A stretch of DNA of 64,000 nt, taken from positions 124,001 to 188,000 of the forward strand of contig NZ_BMTV01000003.1 in the NCBI RefSeq assembly GCF_014649855.1, written 5' to 3'. Both the position numbers and the translations under genes were made by a program. Under the pieces are notes generated by a model. The model saw only the letters and a program-made list of their open reading frames with translations. It was not told where the DNA came from and made no database searches. Origin of the DNA: Streptomyces roseolus. GTDB taxonomy: Bacteria > Actinomycetota > Actinomycetes > Streptomycetales > Streptomycetaceae. Positions 33,607-48,329 of the stretch are shown in pieces; within the stretch, counting starts at the first letter, position 1, and each line of letters starts with the position of its first letter.

Positions 33607-34427
33607 CGCTCGGCCGCCGTGAGGCGGTCGCGGCCGGGGCGGGCATGGTGCTCGCCCTGGCCGCCGGCCCGGCCGCCGCCCGCACCGAGGACGCCGTCGG
33701 CTCCTCCCCCCGACGCCCCCGCACCCTGTTCATCGCCGGGGACTCCACCGCCGCGCAGAAGTACGCCGACGCGGCCCCCGAGACCGGCTGGGGCATGGCC
33801 CTGCCGTTCTTCCTGCACCGGGAGACCACCGTCTCCAACCACGCCGTCAACGGGCGCTCCACCAAGAGCTTCCTCGACGAGGGACGGCTCGACCCGATCA
33901 CCGCCGCCCTGCGCCCGGGGGACGTCCTGCTCGTGCAGTTCGGGCACAACGACTCCAAGTCCACCGACCCCGCCCGGTACGCCGCCCCCTGGGGCGCCTA
34001 CCAGGACAACCTGCGGGTCTTCGTCGAGGCCGCCCGCTCCCGGGGCGCGCTCCCGGTGATCGCGACCTCCGTCGAGCGGCGCCGCTTCGACGCCGCCGGC
34101 ACCGCCCAGCGCTCGCTCGGCGACTACCCGGCCGCCGCCCGCGCGGTCGCCGCCGCCTCCGGCACACCGCTCCTCGACATCGAGGCGCTGTCCCTGGAGC
34201 TGTGGCAGCGGCTCGGCCCCGAGGCGACCAAGACGTACTTCAACTGGACCGCCACCGAGCAGGACAACACCCACTTCAACCCGCCCGGCGCGATCGAGGT
34301 GGCCCGGCTCGTGGCCCGTGAACTGCTCCGCACCCGGGTCCTCGCCCCGCGCGAGACCCGCCGGCTCGACGACGACATCCCCACCGACCGGATCACCTGG
34401 CCTCCGGCCGTCCCGTCCGCATCCTGA
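33603..34427 (+). CDS. CE12 rhamnogalacturonan acetylesterase, SGNH hydrolase (274 aa)
   Basis: Catalytic Ser in TLFIAGDSTAA, the block-III motif QFGHNDSK and the Asp/His pair in QDNTHFNPPGA fit CE12 esterases such as YesT/RhgT. The basic-hydrophobic start LGRREAVAAGAGMVLALAAG suggests export, perhaps by the Tat route. It would remove acetyl groups from rhamnogalacturonan ahead of lyases. GTG overlaps the binding-protein stop. Confidence 0.9.
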   Translation: MTLGRREAVAAGAGMVLALAAGPAAARTEDAVGSSPRRPRTLFIAGDSTAAQKYADAAPETGWGMALPFFLHRETTVSNHAVNGRSTKSFLDEGRLDPITAALRPGDVLLVQFGHNDSKSTDPARYAAPWGAYQDNLRVFVEAARSRGALPVIATSVERRRFDAAGTAQRSLGDYPAAARAVAAASGTPLLDIEALSLELWQRLGPEATKTYFNWTATEQDNTHFNPPGAIEVARLVARELLRTRVLAPRETRRLDDDIPTDRITWPPAVPSAS

Positions 34428-34439
34428 GGAGAACCGCGC

Positions 34440-35735
34440 GTGAACAGAAGCACGAAGCTCGGGGCGGTGGCCGCCGCCGCCCTCGTCCTCACCGTCACCG
34501 CGCCCGCCGCCGGCGCCCACTCCGGCCGCCCCACGGGCTCCGACCCGGCCCGCGCCACCCTCCCCGCCGGTGACGGCTGGGCCTCCGTCGGCGCCGGCAC
34601 CACCGGCGGAGCCGCCGCCGACGCCTCCCGCGTCTTCACCGTCACCACCTGGGCCGAGCTGCGGGCCGCGCTCGCCGTCCCCGGCACCGAGCCCCGCATC
34701 GTCAAGGTCGTCGGCACCCTGGACGCCGTCGAGGCCGGCTGCGCCGCCTTCGAGGCCCCCGGCTACGACTTCCAGCAGTACCTCGCCGACTACGACCCCG
34801 CCGTGTGGGGGTACGAGACCGAGGTCAGCGGCCCGCAGGAGCAGGCGCGCGCCGCCTCCGCCACCGCCCAGGGCCAGGCCATCAAGGTCAAGGTGCCCGC
34901 CAACACCACCCTCGTGGGCGTCGGCCGGAACGCGACGATCCTCGGCGGCAGCCTCCAGGTCACCGGCGTCGACAACGTGGTGATCCGCAACCTGAGGCTG
35001 GAGAGCCCGCTCGACTGCTTCCCGCAGTGGGACCCGACGGACGGCGCCACCGGCGCCTGGAACTCGGAGTACGACAGCCTGGTCGTGTACGGCTCCACCC
35101 ACGTCTGGATCGACCACAACACCTTCACCGACGGCCGCTACCCGGACAGTTCGCTGCCGGAGTACTACGGCGAGGTGTACCAGCAGCACGACGGCGAGCT
35201 GGACGTGGTGCGCGGCGCCGACCTCGTCACCGTCTCGTGGAACGTCTTCACCGACCACGACAAGACGCTGATGATCGGCAACAGCGACAGCGCGGGCGCC
35301 ACCGACCGCGGCAAGCTCCGCGTCACCCTCCACCACAACCTCTTCGACGACGTGGTGGAGCGGGCGCCGCGGGTCCGCTTCGGCCAGGTCGACGCGTACA
35401 ACAACCACTTCAAGGTGCCGGACGCGAACTACGTGTACAGCCTGGGCATCGGCCTCGAATCGCAGCTGTACGCGGAGAAGAACGCCTTCACGCTCGGCTC
35501 CGAGGTGCCCGCCGGCAAGATCCTGAAGAAGTGGAAGGACGCGCCCGTCACCACCACCGGCAACTACGTCAACGGACGCCCGGTCGACCTCCTGGCCGTC
35601 CACAACGAGCAGTTCCCGGAGGAGACGCTGCGCGGCGACGCGGGCTGGGCGCCCACGCTGCGCACCCGGGTGGACCACCCGAGGGCCGTCCCGTTCCTCG
35701 TCGGCCTCCACGCCGGCGCCGGCCGCCTGCGCTGA
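34440..35735 (+). CDS. Secreted PL1 pectate lyase (431 aa)
   Basis: A Sec signal peptide (AAAALVLTVTAPAAGAHS) leads into a parallel beta-helix with PL1 hallmarks: HVWIDHNTFTDG for calcium binding, the acidic QHDGELDVVRGAD turn and the catalytic arginine region VVERAPRVRFGQVDAYNNHF. It cleaves polygalacturonan by beta-elimination outside the cell. GTG 34440 follows GAGGAGA. Confidence 0.93.
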   Translation: MNRSTKLGAVAAAALVLTVTAPAAGAHSGRPTGSDPARATLPAGDGWASVGAGTTGGAAADASRVFTVTTWAELRAALAVPGTEPRIVKVVGTLDAVEAGCAAFEAPGYDFQQYLADYDPAVWGYETEVSGPQEQARAASATAQGQAIKVKVPANTTLVGVGRNATILGGSLQVTGVDNVVIRNLRLESPLDCFPQWDPTDGATGAWNSEYDSLVVYGSTHVWIDHNTFTDGRYPDSSLPEYYGEVYQQHDGELDVVRGADLVTVSWNVFTDHDKTLMIGNSDSAGATDRGKLRVTLHHNLFDDVVERAPRVRFGQVDAYNNHFKVPDANYVYSLGIGLESQLYAEKNAFTLGSEVPAGKILKKWKDAPVTTTGNYVNGRPVDLLAVHNEQFPEETLRGDAGWAPTLRTRVDHPRAVPFLVGLHAGAGRLR

Positions 35736-35749
35736 GCGAGCCCCCTGCC

Positions 35750-35803
35750 CCGGGCCGGGGCGGAGCGCGGCACCCCCGTCCCGTCGCGCCCGCCCCGGCC
35801 CGG
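35750..35803 (+). terminator. Candidate hairpin between pectate lyase and pectinesterase genes
   Basis: CCGGGCCGGGGCG (35750-35762) pairs perfectly with CGCCCCGGCCCGG (35791-35803), a 13-bp stem with a 28-base loop. It could end the operon or reduce readthrough into the pectinesterase gene. Confidence 0.5.
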
Positions 35804-35847
35804 TCCTTTCCCCGGCCGTTCCCGACCGTCCCCGAAGGAGCTTCCGC

Positions 35848-36984
35848 ATGCCCTCGCGCCACCTCCGCACCTCCCCCGGCCGCCGCGCCTTCCTCGCCGG
35901 CGCCGGCGCGGCGCTCACCGCCCTCGCCCTGCCGGCGGCGCCCGCCGCCGCCTCCGTGTCCGCCGGCCCGTTCGGCCGGTACGGCTCGCCCGCCGCGCGG
36001 CTCTCCGCGAAGACGCTGTACGTCCATCCCGGCGGCCTCGGCGACCACACCTCCGTCCAGGCCGCGGTGAGCGCCGCGTCCGGGACCGGCTGGACGCTGG
36101 TCCTGGCGCCGGGCACGTACCGGGAGACGGTCGTGGTGACCGCCGCCCGCACGGGCATGACGTGGATCGGGGCCAGCGGGAACGCCAAGGACGTGGTCGT
36201 CGTATACGACAAGGCCGCGGGCACCCCGAAGCCGGACGGCTCCGGCACGTACGGCACCACGGGGTCGGCGACGGTCACCCTCCAGGCGGCGGACTTCACC
36301 GCGCACGCCGTCACCTTCGCCAACGACTTCCTCCGCACCGACCTGCCGGGGAACCCGGGCACGCAGGCGGTGGCGCTGAAGGCGCAGGGCGACCGCTCGG
36401 CCTTCTTCCACTGCCGCTTCCTGGGCCACCAGGACACCCTGTACGCGGACTCGATGTCCCTGGCGGCCTTCGCCCGGCAGTACTACGCGCACTGTTACGT
36501 CGAGGGGGACGTGGACTTCGTCTTCGGGCGGGCCACGGCCGTCTTCGAGCACTGCCACTTCCGGACGCTGGTCCGCCCGGACCTGGCCGGCGCCCCGTAC
36601 GGCTTCGTCTTCGCGCCCTCCACGGCCCGCGCCAACCCGTACGGCTTCCTCGCCGCCCGCTGCCGGGTCACCAGCGAGGCCCCGGACGGCTTCTACAAGC
36701 TCGCCCGGCCGTGGGTGCCCGGCTCCGACCCGACGGCCTGGCCGTCGCTGGTGGTCCGGGAGAGCGTGCTGTCCGCGGGCGTCGACGCCGCGGCCCCGTA
36801 CGCGAACATGCGGGCCGAGCACCCCTGGCAGCTGCAGCGCTTCGCGGAGTACCGCAACACGGGCCGGGGGGCGCGGGCCACGGTCCCGGAGAACCGTCCG
36901 CTGCTGACGGCCGAACAGGCCGCCGTCGCGACCCCGGCCGCGTACCTGGGCGACTGGACCCCGGACGGCACCTTCTGCCCCTGA
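35848..36984 (+). CDS. CE8 pectinesterase, Tat-exported (378 aa)
   Basis: The N-terminus PGRRAFLAGAGAALTALALP is a twin-arginine signal. The beta-helix carries the pectin methylesterase residues: Gln/Asp in FLGHQDTLYAD, the nucleophile Asp in EGDVDFVFGRATAVFE and the late Arg-Trp pair in LARPWVP. It demethylates pectin so that the neighbouring pectate lyase can act. GAAGGAG precedes the ATG. Confidence 0.92.
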   Translation: MPSRHLRTSPGRRAFLAGAGAALTALALPAAPAAASVSAGPFGRYGSPAARLSAKTLYVHPGGLGDHTSVQAAVSAASGTGWTLVLAPGTYRETVVVTAARTGMTWIGASGNAKDVVVVYDKAAGTPKPDGSGTYGTTGSATVTLQAADFTAHAVTFANDFLRTDLPGNPGTQAVALKAQGDRSAFFHCRFLGHQDTLYADSMSLAAFARQYYAHCYVEGDVDFVFGRATAVFEHCHFRTLVRPDLAGAPYGFVFAPSTARANPYGFLAARCRVTSEAPDGFYKLARPWVPGSDPTAWPSLVVRESVLSAGVDAAAPYANMRAEHPWQLQRFAEYRNTGRGARATVPENRPLLTAEQAAVATPAAYLGDWTPDGTFCP

Positions 36985-37115
36985 TCCCTTCCCGTTCTTC
37001 GCTTCAGCGGTAAAAAAGTCATGAAATCAACCATTTTCTTCCCTCAAGGAGGTGTTTCCACCTCGATGCACCGGAAAGTCGCCGGGAGACCGCGACAACG
37101 CATGGAGGGTGGAAC

Positions 37116-38048
37116 ATGATCGCCAAGGAACAGATACCGACCGTGCTGGACCATCCCGTCTACGACACCGAGGGGCACAAGATCGGTGACGCCAAGAGCG
37201 TCTACCTCGACGACGCCACCGGCCGTCCCGAATGGGTCACCGTCAAGACCGGTCTGCTCGGCACCGGCGAGTCCTTCGTGCCGATCAAGGACGCTTCCCT
37301 GGTCCACGACCATCTGGAGGTCCCCTACCCCAAGGACCGGGTCAAGGGAGCACCGGACGTCGACGTCGACGACCAGGGGCACCTCGGGGAACGCGAGGAA
37401 CGGCGCCTCTACGAGTACTACGGGCTCTCCTGGGACGACGCCTGGCACCGGGCCAACCAGCCCGGCGAGGGGGGCTGGGCCCACGGCGGCACCGCGGGCA
37501 CGGCCGGCATGGCCGGAGCGGCCGGCACCGCCGGCATGGCCGGGACGACCGGGGACCGGGACAGGGCCGACATGACCCCGACCGGGGAGACGACCGGCGC
37601 GGCCGGGATGTCCGGGACCGCGGGCATGAAGGGCGACCTCGGGCCCGCCCCGGACGCGATGACCCGCTCCGAGGAGCAGATGCACGTCGGCACCGAGCAG
37701 GTCGAGACCGGCCGCGCGCGGCTGCGCAAGTACGTCGTCACGGAAGAGGTCCAGCAGACCGTGCCGGTGCGCCACGAAGAGGTGCGCGTGGTGCGTGAGC
37801 CGATCACCGAGGCCAACCGCGACGAGGCCCTGTCCGGCCCCGAGATCACCGAGGCCGAGCACGAGGTGATCCTCCACGAGGAGCGCCCGGTCGTCGAGAC
37901 GCGGGCGGTGCCGGTGGAGCGGGTCCGCCTGGAGACGGACGAGGTCTCCGAGGAGCAGACGGTCACCGGTGAGGTCCGCAAGGAGCGCATCGAGGTCGAG
38001 ACGGACGACACGATCGTCGCCCGCGAGGACGACGAGCGCGGCATGTGA
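37116..38048 (+). CDS. PRC-barrel and DUF2382 stress-type protein (310 aa)
   Basis: The N-terminal PRC-barrel (TVLDHPVYDTEGHKIGDAKS ... VTVKTGLLG) is joined by a Gly/Ala/Met/Thr linker of repeated GTAGMAG-like units (about residues 125-185) to a C-terminal DUF2382 domain rich in Glu/Val repeats (LRKYVVTEEVQQTVPVRHEE). Such proteins are common in actinomycetes and associated with envelope or osmotic stress; the molecular role is unclear. GGAGGGTGG precedes ATG. The leader contains an AT-rich patch (37013-37040) and a small hairpin GAGGTG-TTTC-CACCTC (37049-37064). Confidence 0.9.
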   Translation: MIAKEQIPTVLDHPVYDTEGHKIGDAKSVYLDDATGRPEWVTVKTGLLGTGESFVPIKDASLVHDHLEVPYPKDRVKGAPDVDVDDQGHLGEREERRLYEYYGLSWDDAWHRANQPGEGGWAHGGTAGTAGMAGAAGTAGMAGTTGDRDRADMTPTGETTGAAGMSGTAGMKGDLGPAPDAMTRSEEQMHVGTEQVETGRARLRKYVVTEEVQQTVPVRHEEVRVVREPITEANRDEALSGPEITEAEHEVILHEERPVVETRAVPVERVRLETDEVSEEQTVTGEVRKERIEVETDDTIVAREDDERGM

Positions 38049-38078
38049 GGTGCGCGCCGTCGGAACCCCGGTATGAGC

Positions 38079-38107
38079 GGGGCCGGGCCGCCGGACGGCC
38101 CGGCCCC
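38079..38107 (+). terminator. Strong hairpin terminator
   Basis: A perfect 12-bp stem GGGGCCGGGCCG/CGGCCCGGCCCC with loop CCGGA, after the PRC-barrel gene and also directly after the decayed lyase fragment on the other strand. Confidence 0.75.
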
Positions 38108-38121
38108 TGCGCACGGGGTCG

Positions 38122-38289
38122 GACGAGCAGGTCCACGCAGTCGAGGGCGGTGCCCGGGCTCAGGAAGCCGGTTCCGGTCGAGCCGCTGACGACGTCCAGC
38201 CGGAGCACGTTGTACGGGGACGGGTCCGCCCTCCACGCGCTCGCGGGGACGCTGTACGTGAAGGTGTGGTTGTTGCCCCGGTACGAGCC
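38122..38289 (-). pseudogene. Decayed fragment resembling the C-terminal domain of a PL4 rhamnogalacturonate lyase
   Basis: The minus strand encodes GSYRGNNHTFTYSVPASAW, then YNVLRLDVVSGSTGTGFLSP and CVDLLV with no plausible start. This beta-sandwich pattern (YRG...FTYSVPAS...NVLRLDV) recalls the last domain of rhamnogalacturonate lyases. The rest of the gene is missing; an anti-sigma-like gene begins where it should continue. A terminator follows as expected for a gene 3' end. The family assignment is tentative. Confidence 0.4.
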
Positions 38290-38426
38290 GGTGGTGAGGG
38301 AGCGGGTCGACGCCCTCGTCGGCCGCTTCTCCGGTCCGCGGAAGAGGATCGGGCAGCCGCTCGACCGGCCCTTCGGCCACGGGGCCGCGGACCGGCCGGA
38401 CGCCGACGGCCGGCTGAGCCGTCCCG

Positions 38427-39067
38427 TCAGCCGAAGCCGCCCCTGAGGGTGGTGCGGCCGCCGTCCCGGGCGGTGAGGACGACGGTGTACGCGTCGGCCG
38501 AGGCGTCCCGGGTGCCCTCCGCGTGGTTGTACTGGGCGGCGAAGGTGTGCGGTCCCGGGGGCACCGCGCGGCCCTCCTTCAGGGTCCAGCGGTAGACGAG
38601 GGCGCCGGCCTCCTCCGCGACGGCGACCGTGAAGTCGTCGGCGGGACGGGTCTGCCAGTGGCCGGTGCTCACGATCCCGCCGGTGAGCGCGACCCGCAGC
38701 TCGACCGTGAGACCCGCGACCTCGGCGTCCGTGGTGACGGCGAGGTCGCTCTGCGCCCACCAGCGGTTGCTGCCGGCGTCGATGGTGCCGGCCGCACGGG
38801 CCGCCGGGCCGGGCACGGCGACGCCTCCCGACGGGGGCGCGGGCCGGTCCCGGAGGGTGGTGACGGCCAGGCCGCCGAGACCGAGGACCCCGGCCACGGT
38901 GGCGGCCACCGCGACCGCGACCGTCCAGCGGCGCCGCGGCGGCCGGACGCGGGCCGGCGGCGGGCCGGCCGTCATGCCCCGCTCGACGCGGGCCAGCATC
39001 CGGGCGTGGTCGGGGCGGTGCGCGGCCGCCGCCTCGCGCAGTTCGCCGCGCAGGCGTGTCTCGTCCA

Positions 39068-39068
<1 letters not shown>
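38427..39068 (-). CDS. Membrane-anchored anti-sigma-like/hypothetical protein (213 aa)
   Basis: A short cytoplasmic helical region (ELREAAAAHRPDHARMLARVERG), one transmembrane segment (VAVAVAATVAGVLGLGGLAV) and an extracellular beta-rich domain of about 130 residues. It is encoded directly after a SigE-family sigma factor with a one-base TGATG overlap, so it is probably its modulator, although no zinc anti-sigma motif is visible. The outer domain resembles cellulose-binding-like beta-sandwiches only loosely (NRWWAQSD ... GHWQTRPADDFT). Confidence 0.75.
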
Positions 39069-44380
<5,312 letters not shown>

Positions 44381-44466
44381 GGGCTGTCTCCCCCCCGGGA
44401 TACGGTGACGCCGCCGTGACCGGGCAGGGCGGCGGTGATCAGCGGCATCCTACGGGCGCCCGCGGC

Positions 44467-45138
44467 TCACCGGCCCGGGGCCACGAGGCCGAACTCGTAG
44501 GCCAGGATCACCAGGTGGATGCGGTCGCGGGCGGCGAGCCGGGTGAGCAGCCGGGCCACATGGGCCTTGGCGGTGGCCGGGCTGATGAAGAGCTCGCCCG
44601 CGATCTCCTGGTTGGACAGTCCGCGCCCCACGAGGGTGAGGACCTCCCGCTCGCGGTCGGTCACGGTCTCGGGGAGGGGCCGGGCGGCGGGGGCGACGGG
44701 GGCGGGCGGCCGGGCGAAGGCGGCGATCAGACGGGTGGTCACGGCCGGGGCGATCAGCGCGTCCCCGCCCGCGACCACCCGGACGGCGTTGAGGATGTCG
44801 TCGAGGTCCATGTCCTTGACGAGGAAGCCGCAGGCTCCGGCGCGCAGCGCCCCGTACACGTTCTCGTCGTCGTCGAAGGTGGTCAGGACCAGCACCCGGG
44901 CGCCGCTGGGGCCTTCGGAGATGAGCCGGGTCGCCTCGATGCCGTCCGTGCCCGGCATCCGTACGTCCATCAGCACCACGTCGGGGCGGGTCCGCTCGGC
45001 CAGGACGACCGCCTCGGCACCGTCGGCGGCCTCGCCGACCACGTCGAGACCGGGCGTCTCGGCGGCGAGCAGGCGCAGGCCCGCCCTGATGAGGGGCTGG
45101 TCGTCGACGAGGAGGAGCCGGACGGGGACGGCCGTCAC
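44467..45138 (-). CDS. NarL/LuxR-type response regulator (223 aa)
   Basis: The receiver domain has the phosphoacceptor Asp in DVVLMDVRMPG, a switch Thr in VLVLTTFDDDE and Lys in GFLVKDMD; the C-terminal LuxR helix-turn-helix is TDREREVLTLVGRGLSNQEIA. The GTG start overlaps the histidine kinase stop, giving a coupled two-component pair that diverges from an ABC exporter operon and probably controls it. Confidence 0.94.
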   Translation of the reverse strand: MTAVPVRLLLVDDQPLIRAGLRLLAAETPGLDVVGEAADGAEAVVLAERTRPDVVLMDVRMPGTDGIEATRLISEGPSGARVLVLTTFDDDENVYGALRAGACGFLVKDMDLDDILNAVRVVAGGDALIAPAVTTRLIAAFARPPAPVAPAARPLPETVTDREREVLTLVGRGLSNQEIAGELFISPATAKAHVARLLTRLAARDRIHLVILAYEFGLVAPGR

Positions 45139-46328
45139 CGGGCCTCCTCCGGGACGGGCAGGCGGGCCGCGACGCGGAAGCCGCCGCCCGGTCGCGGTCC
45201 GGCCGTGAACTCGCCGCGCAGCAGGGCGACCCGCTCGCGCATGCCGGTGATGCCGTAGCCGGCGCCGGATCCCCGAGGGCCGTCCCCGCGGCCACCGGCC
45301 CGGGCCGGGAGACCGGGGCCGTCGTCCGTGATCTCGACGCCGACCGCGTCGCCGCTCAGGTCGACGACGACCCGGCAGGCGTCGGTGCGCGCGTGCCGCA
45401 CCACGTTGGTGACCCCTTCCTGCACGATCCGGTACGCGGCGAGCTCCACGTCCGGCGGAAGCCCCCGGGGCGCGCCGCGCCGCTCCAGGCCGACGCGCAC
45501 GCCCGCGCCGGCGGTGGCCGCGACGAGCCGGTCGAGGTCGGCGAGACCGGGCGCGGGCTCGCGCGGCGCGGCCTCGGGGTCGTCCGCGCGGAGGGCGACC
45601 AGCATCCGGCGCAGCCCGGCCAGGGTGTCCTTCCCGGTGCTCTCGATCGCGGCGAGCGCCCGGTGGGCCTCCTCGGGCCGGGACCCGGCGACCCGGCGGC
45701 CGACCCCGGCCTGGATGGTGATGACGCCGATGCTGTGCGCCACCATGTCGTGGAGTTCGCGGGCGATGCGCAGCCGTTCCGCCGTGACGGCCTCGGCCGC
45801 CTCCCGCGACCGCAGCTCCCGGGCGTGGCGGCGCCGCTCGCGCAGCAGGTGGCCGGCCGTCCAGGCCAGCGCGGTGGTGAGCACGAGGACGACGAGGTGG
45901 GAGACGTACGCGTCCGCGCCGGTCCGCGCGAACCCCAGGGAGAGGGCCTGGACGGCGAGGGTCGCGGCGGCCGCCGCCGCGGCGGCGCGGGGACGGCGGG
46001 TGGCGGCCACGTACGCCACGGCGAGGCCGGCGAGGAGCGCCTGCGTCTGGCCGAGCTGCCAGCCGGCGCCCGTGCCGGGCCGGTACACGGCGGCGATCCG
46101 TGAGGAGGCCGCGACCGCCGCCGAGGCCGAACCGGCCAGGAACACGGCGAGCGCGGTCCCCGGGCGGCGCGGGAAGAGCGGGACGACCAGCGCCGCCGAC
46201 AGCACGGGCAGCACGAGGCGTGTCCCGGTGGGCTCCGCGGTGTGCAGGACCACGGCGGTCGGCACCACGAGATAGGCGAGGGCGGCGGCCCAGGTGAGCG
46301 CACGGGCCACGGCCGGGGGAACGGTCAT
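45135..46328 (-). CDS. NarL-type sensor histidine kinase (397 aa)
   Basis: Four to five N-terminal hydrophobic segments form the sensor. The HisKA_3 dimerisation helix carries the phosphorylated His in RIARELHDMVAHSIGVITIQ, and the ATPase has N box YRIVQEGVTNVVRHA and G boxes ITDDGPGLP and GYGITGMRERVALL. Translationally coupled to the response regulator. The ABC exporter nearby suggests sensing of a cell-envelope signal or antibiotic. Confidence 0.94.
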   Translation of the reverse strand: MTVPPAVARALTWAAALAYLVVPTAVVLHTAEPTGTRLVLPVLSAALVVPLFPRRPGTALAVFLAGSASAAVAASSRIAAVYRPGTGAGWQLGQTQALLAGLAVAYVAATRRPRAAAAAAAATLAVQALSLGFARTGADAYVSHLVVLVLTTALAWTAGHLLRERRRHARELRSREAAEAVTAERLRIARELHDMVAHSIGVITIQAGVGRRVAGSRPEEAHRALAAIESTGKDTLAGLRRMLVALRADDPEAAPREPAPGLADLDRLVAATAGAGVRVGLERRGAPRGLPPDVELAAYRIVQEGVTNVVRHARTDACRVVVDLSGDAVGVEITDDGPGLPARAGGRGDGPRGSGAGYGITGMRERVALLRGEFTAGPRPGGGFRVAARLPVPEEAR

Positions 46329-46460
46329 GCGGGAATCCTAGGAAGCGCCCCCGGGCGGCGCATCGGCCCGGCGGCTTACGCCCGCGGGCCACAGGACCGG
46401 CCCCGGGGCGCGCCCCGGGGCCGATGCCGGGAGGGGGCGTCCGGCGGCAGCGTGGACGGC

Positions 46461-47447
46461 GTGATCGAAGCGAACGCACTCACCAGACGCTACGGCGCCG
46501 TCACGGCGGTCGACCGGCTGTCCTTCACCGTCCGGCCGGGCCGTGTGACCGGCTTCCTCGGACCCAACGGGGCGGGCAAGTCCACCACCCTGCGCATGAT
46601 CCTCGGCCTCACCGCGCCGACCTCCGGCACGGTGACGGTCGACGGGCGGCCGTTCCGCGACCGGCCGCGCGGACTCCGGCACGTCGGCGCCCTCCTCGAC
46701 GCCCACGAGGTGCACGGGGGCCGTACCGCCCGCGCCCACCTCTCCGCGCTGGCCCACGGCAACGGCCTGCCGGCCCGCCGGGTCGAGGAGGTCCTCGGGA
46801 CGGTCGGGCTCGCCGCCGCGGCCGGCCGGCGGATCGGCGGCTTCTCGCTGGGCATGAAGCAGCGGCTCGGGATCGCCGCCGCGCTCCTCGGCGATCCTCC
46901 CGTCCTCCTCTTCGACGAACCGCTCAACGGCCTCGACCCGGAGGGCGTGCGCTGGGTGCGGGGCCTGTTCCGGTCGCTGGCCGCGGAGGGCCGGGCGGTC
47001 CTGGTCTCCAGCCACCTCATGGGCGAGATGGAGCACACCGCCGACGACCTGCTCGTGATGGGCCGGGGCCGGGTCGTCGCCGCCGAGCCGCTCGCCGTCT
47101 TCGCCGCCCGGGGCGGGGGCACGACCGTCACGGTCCGCACCCCGGACCCGTCGGCCCTCTCCGGCGCGCTGCGGGCCGAGCCGGGGGCGGCGCTCCGCGA
47201 GGCGGGCGACGGCGCCTTGACGGTGACCGGCGTCAGCGCCGAACGCGTCGGCGACCTGGCGCACGCGCACGGCGTGCGGCTGCACGCACTGGCCGCCCGG
47301 ACGGCCTCGCTGGAGGAGGTCTTCCTGGAACTGACCGCCGACCGGGTCGAGTTCGGCGCGGCGGGGACCACCGGCGCCGGGTCTGTGCGCCCGGAACGCC
47401 CTGTCGCGTCCGTGTCCGTGCCCGGTCGTGAGGAGTCCGCCCGATGA
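46461..47447 (+). CDS. ABC exporter ATP-binding protein (328 aa)
   Basis: Walker A GPNGAGKST, signature FSLGMKQRLGIAAAL (variant of LSGGQ), Walker B VLLFDEPLNGLDP and the switch His in LVSSHLMGEMEH are all present. The type matches antibiotic-resistance or lantibiotic-type exporters. GTG 46461. The stop overlaps the permease ATG (ATGA). Probably regulated by the divergent two-component system. Confidence 0.93.
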   Translation: MIEANALTRRYGAVTAVDRLSFTVRPGRVTGFLGPNGAGKSTTLRMILGLTAPTSGTVTVDGRPFRDRPRGLRHVGALLDAHEVHGGRTARAHLSALAHGNGLPARRVEEVLGTVGLAAAAGRRIGGFSLGMKQRLGIAAALLGDPPVLLFDEPLNGLDPEGVRWVRGLFRSLAAEGRAVLVSSHLMGEMEHTADDLLVMGRGRVVAAEPLAVFAARGGGTTVTVRTPDPSALSGALRAEPGAALREAGDGALTVTGVSAERVGDLAHAHGVRLHALAARTASLEEVFLELTADRVEFGAAGTTGAGSVRPERPVASVSVPGREESAR

Positions 47448-48322
47448 ACGCCACCGCACCCGTCCGCCCCCTCGGCGCGCCGGCGGGACCGGCGCGGTTC
47501 CGGCATCTGCTCCGCTCGGAGTGGACCAAGCTGTGGTCGCTGCGCTCGACCCCGTACGTCCTCGGCGCGGGCGGTCTCGTGGTGACGGGGATCTGCGTCA
47601 ACGCGGCCCGGTCGAACGCGGACCGGCTCGACCGGGGCCCGCGCCCGGGGCCGGGTCCCTCGCGGGGGACCGGGAGCGCGCCCGAAGCCGCTCCTTTCGC
47701 GTTCGACGCCCTCGGGACCGCGTTCGTCGATCCCGCCTGGCAGTTGCTGATGGTGCTCGCCGCCTGCCTCGGCGCGGCCGCGCTCTCCGGCGAGTACGCG
47801 ACGGGCCTGGCGCGGACCACGTTCGCGGCGGTGCCGGACCGGCGGTCGGTCGTGGCCGCGAAGGCGGTCGTGGTGACGGCGGTGCTGCTGGCCTTCGGCA
47901 CCTGCGTGGCCCTGACGTCGTTCGCGGCGACCCAGGCGCTGCTGCGGGAGCACGGCGGCCTGTCGCCGGCGGATCCGGGCGCGGTACGGGCCGTCGTCGC
48001 GTCCGCGCTGCTCGCGCCGGTGTGCGGCCTGGTGGGCCTGGCGGCGGGGGCGCTGGTGCGTCACGCGGCCGGGGCCGCCGTCACGGTGATCGGCGTGCTC
48101 CTGCTGCTGCCCGCGCTGTTCCGGGGCGACACGTACCGCTGGGTCAGGGAGACGGGCCGTCTGCTGCCCCTGGACGCCTGGGGGACGCTCGTCCACGACC
48201 CGGCGCTGCCGGTGGCGGAGAAGTACCCGGCGACGGTGGCGGAGGCGTGGACCGTCCTCGGCGCCTGGGGGGTGGCGGGGCTCGTCGTCGCGGTGGCGGC
48301 GGTCCGCCACCGCGACGTCTGA
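47444..48322 (+). CDS. ABC-2 type exporter permease (292 aa)
   Basis: An N-terminal RSEWTKLWSLRSTPYVLG motif typical of ABC-2 permeases and about six hydrophobic segments, with a Pro/Gly-rich outer loop between spans 1 and 2. It forms the membrane half of the exporter with the preceding ATPase. Ends seven bases from the convergent CE12 gene with no visible terminator. Confidence 0.9.
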   Translation: MNATAPVRPLGAPAGPARFRHLLRSEWTKLWSLRSTPYVLGAGGLVVTGICVNAARSNADRLDRGPRPGPGPSRGTGSAPEAAPFAFDALGTAFVDPAWQLLMVLAACLGAAALSGEYATGLARTTFAAVPDRRSVVAAKAVVVTAVLLAFGTCVALTSFAATQALLREHGGLSPADPGAVRAVVASALLAPVCGLVGLAAGALVRHAAGAAVTVIGVLLLLPALFRGDTYRWVRETGRLLPLDAWGTLVHDPALPVAEKYPATVAEAWTVLGAWGVAGLVVAVAAVRHRDV

Positions 48323-48329
48323 GCCGGCC

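Noticed and set aside
46461..48322. Lantibiotic biosynthesis cluster next to the ABC exporter
   Set aside because: Only a two-component system and an exporter are present; no precursor peptide or modification enzyme is visible.
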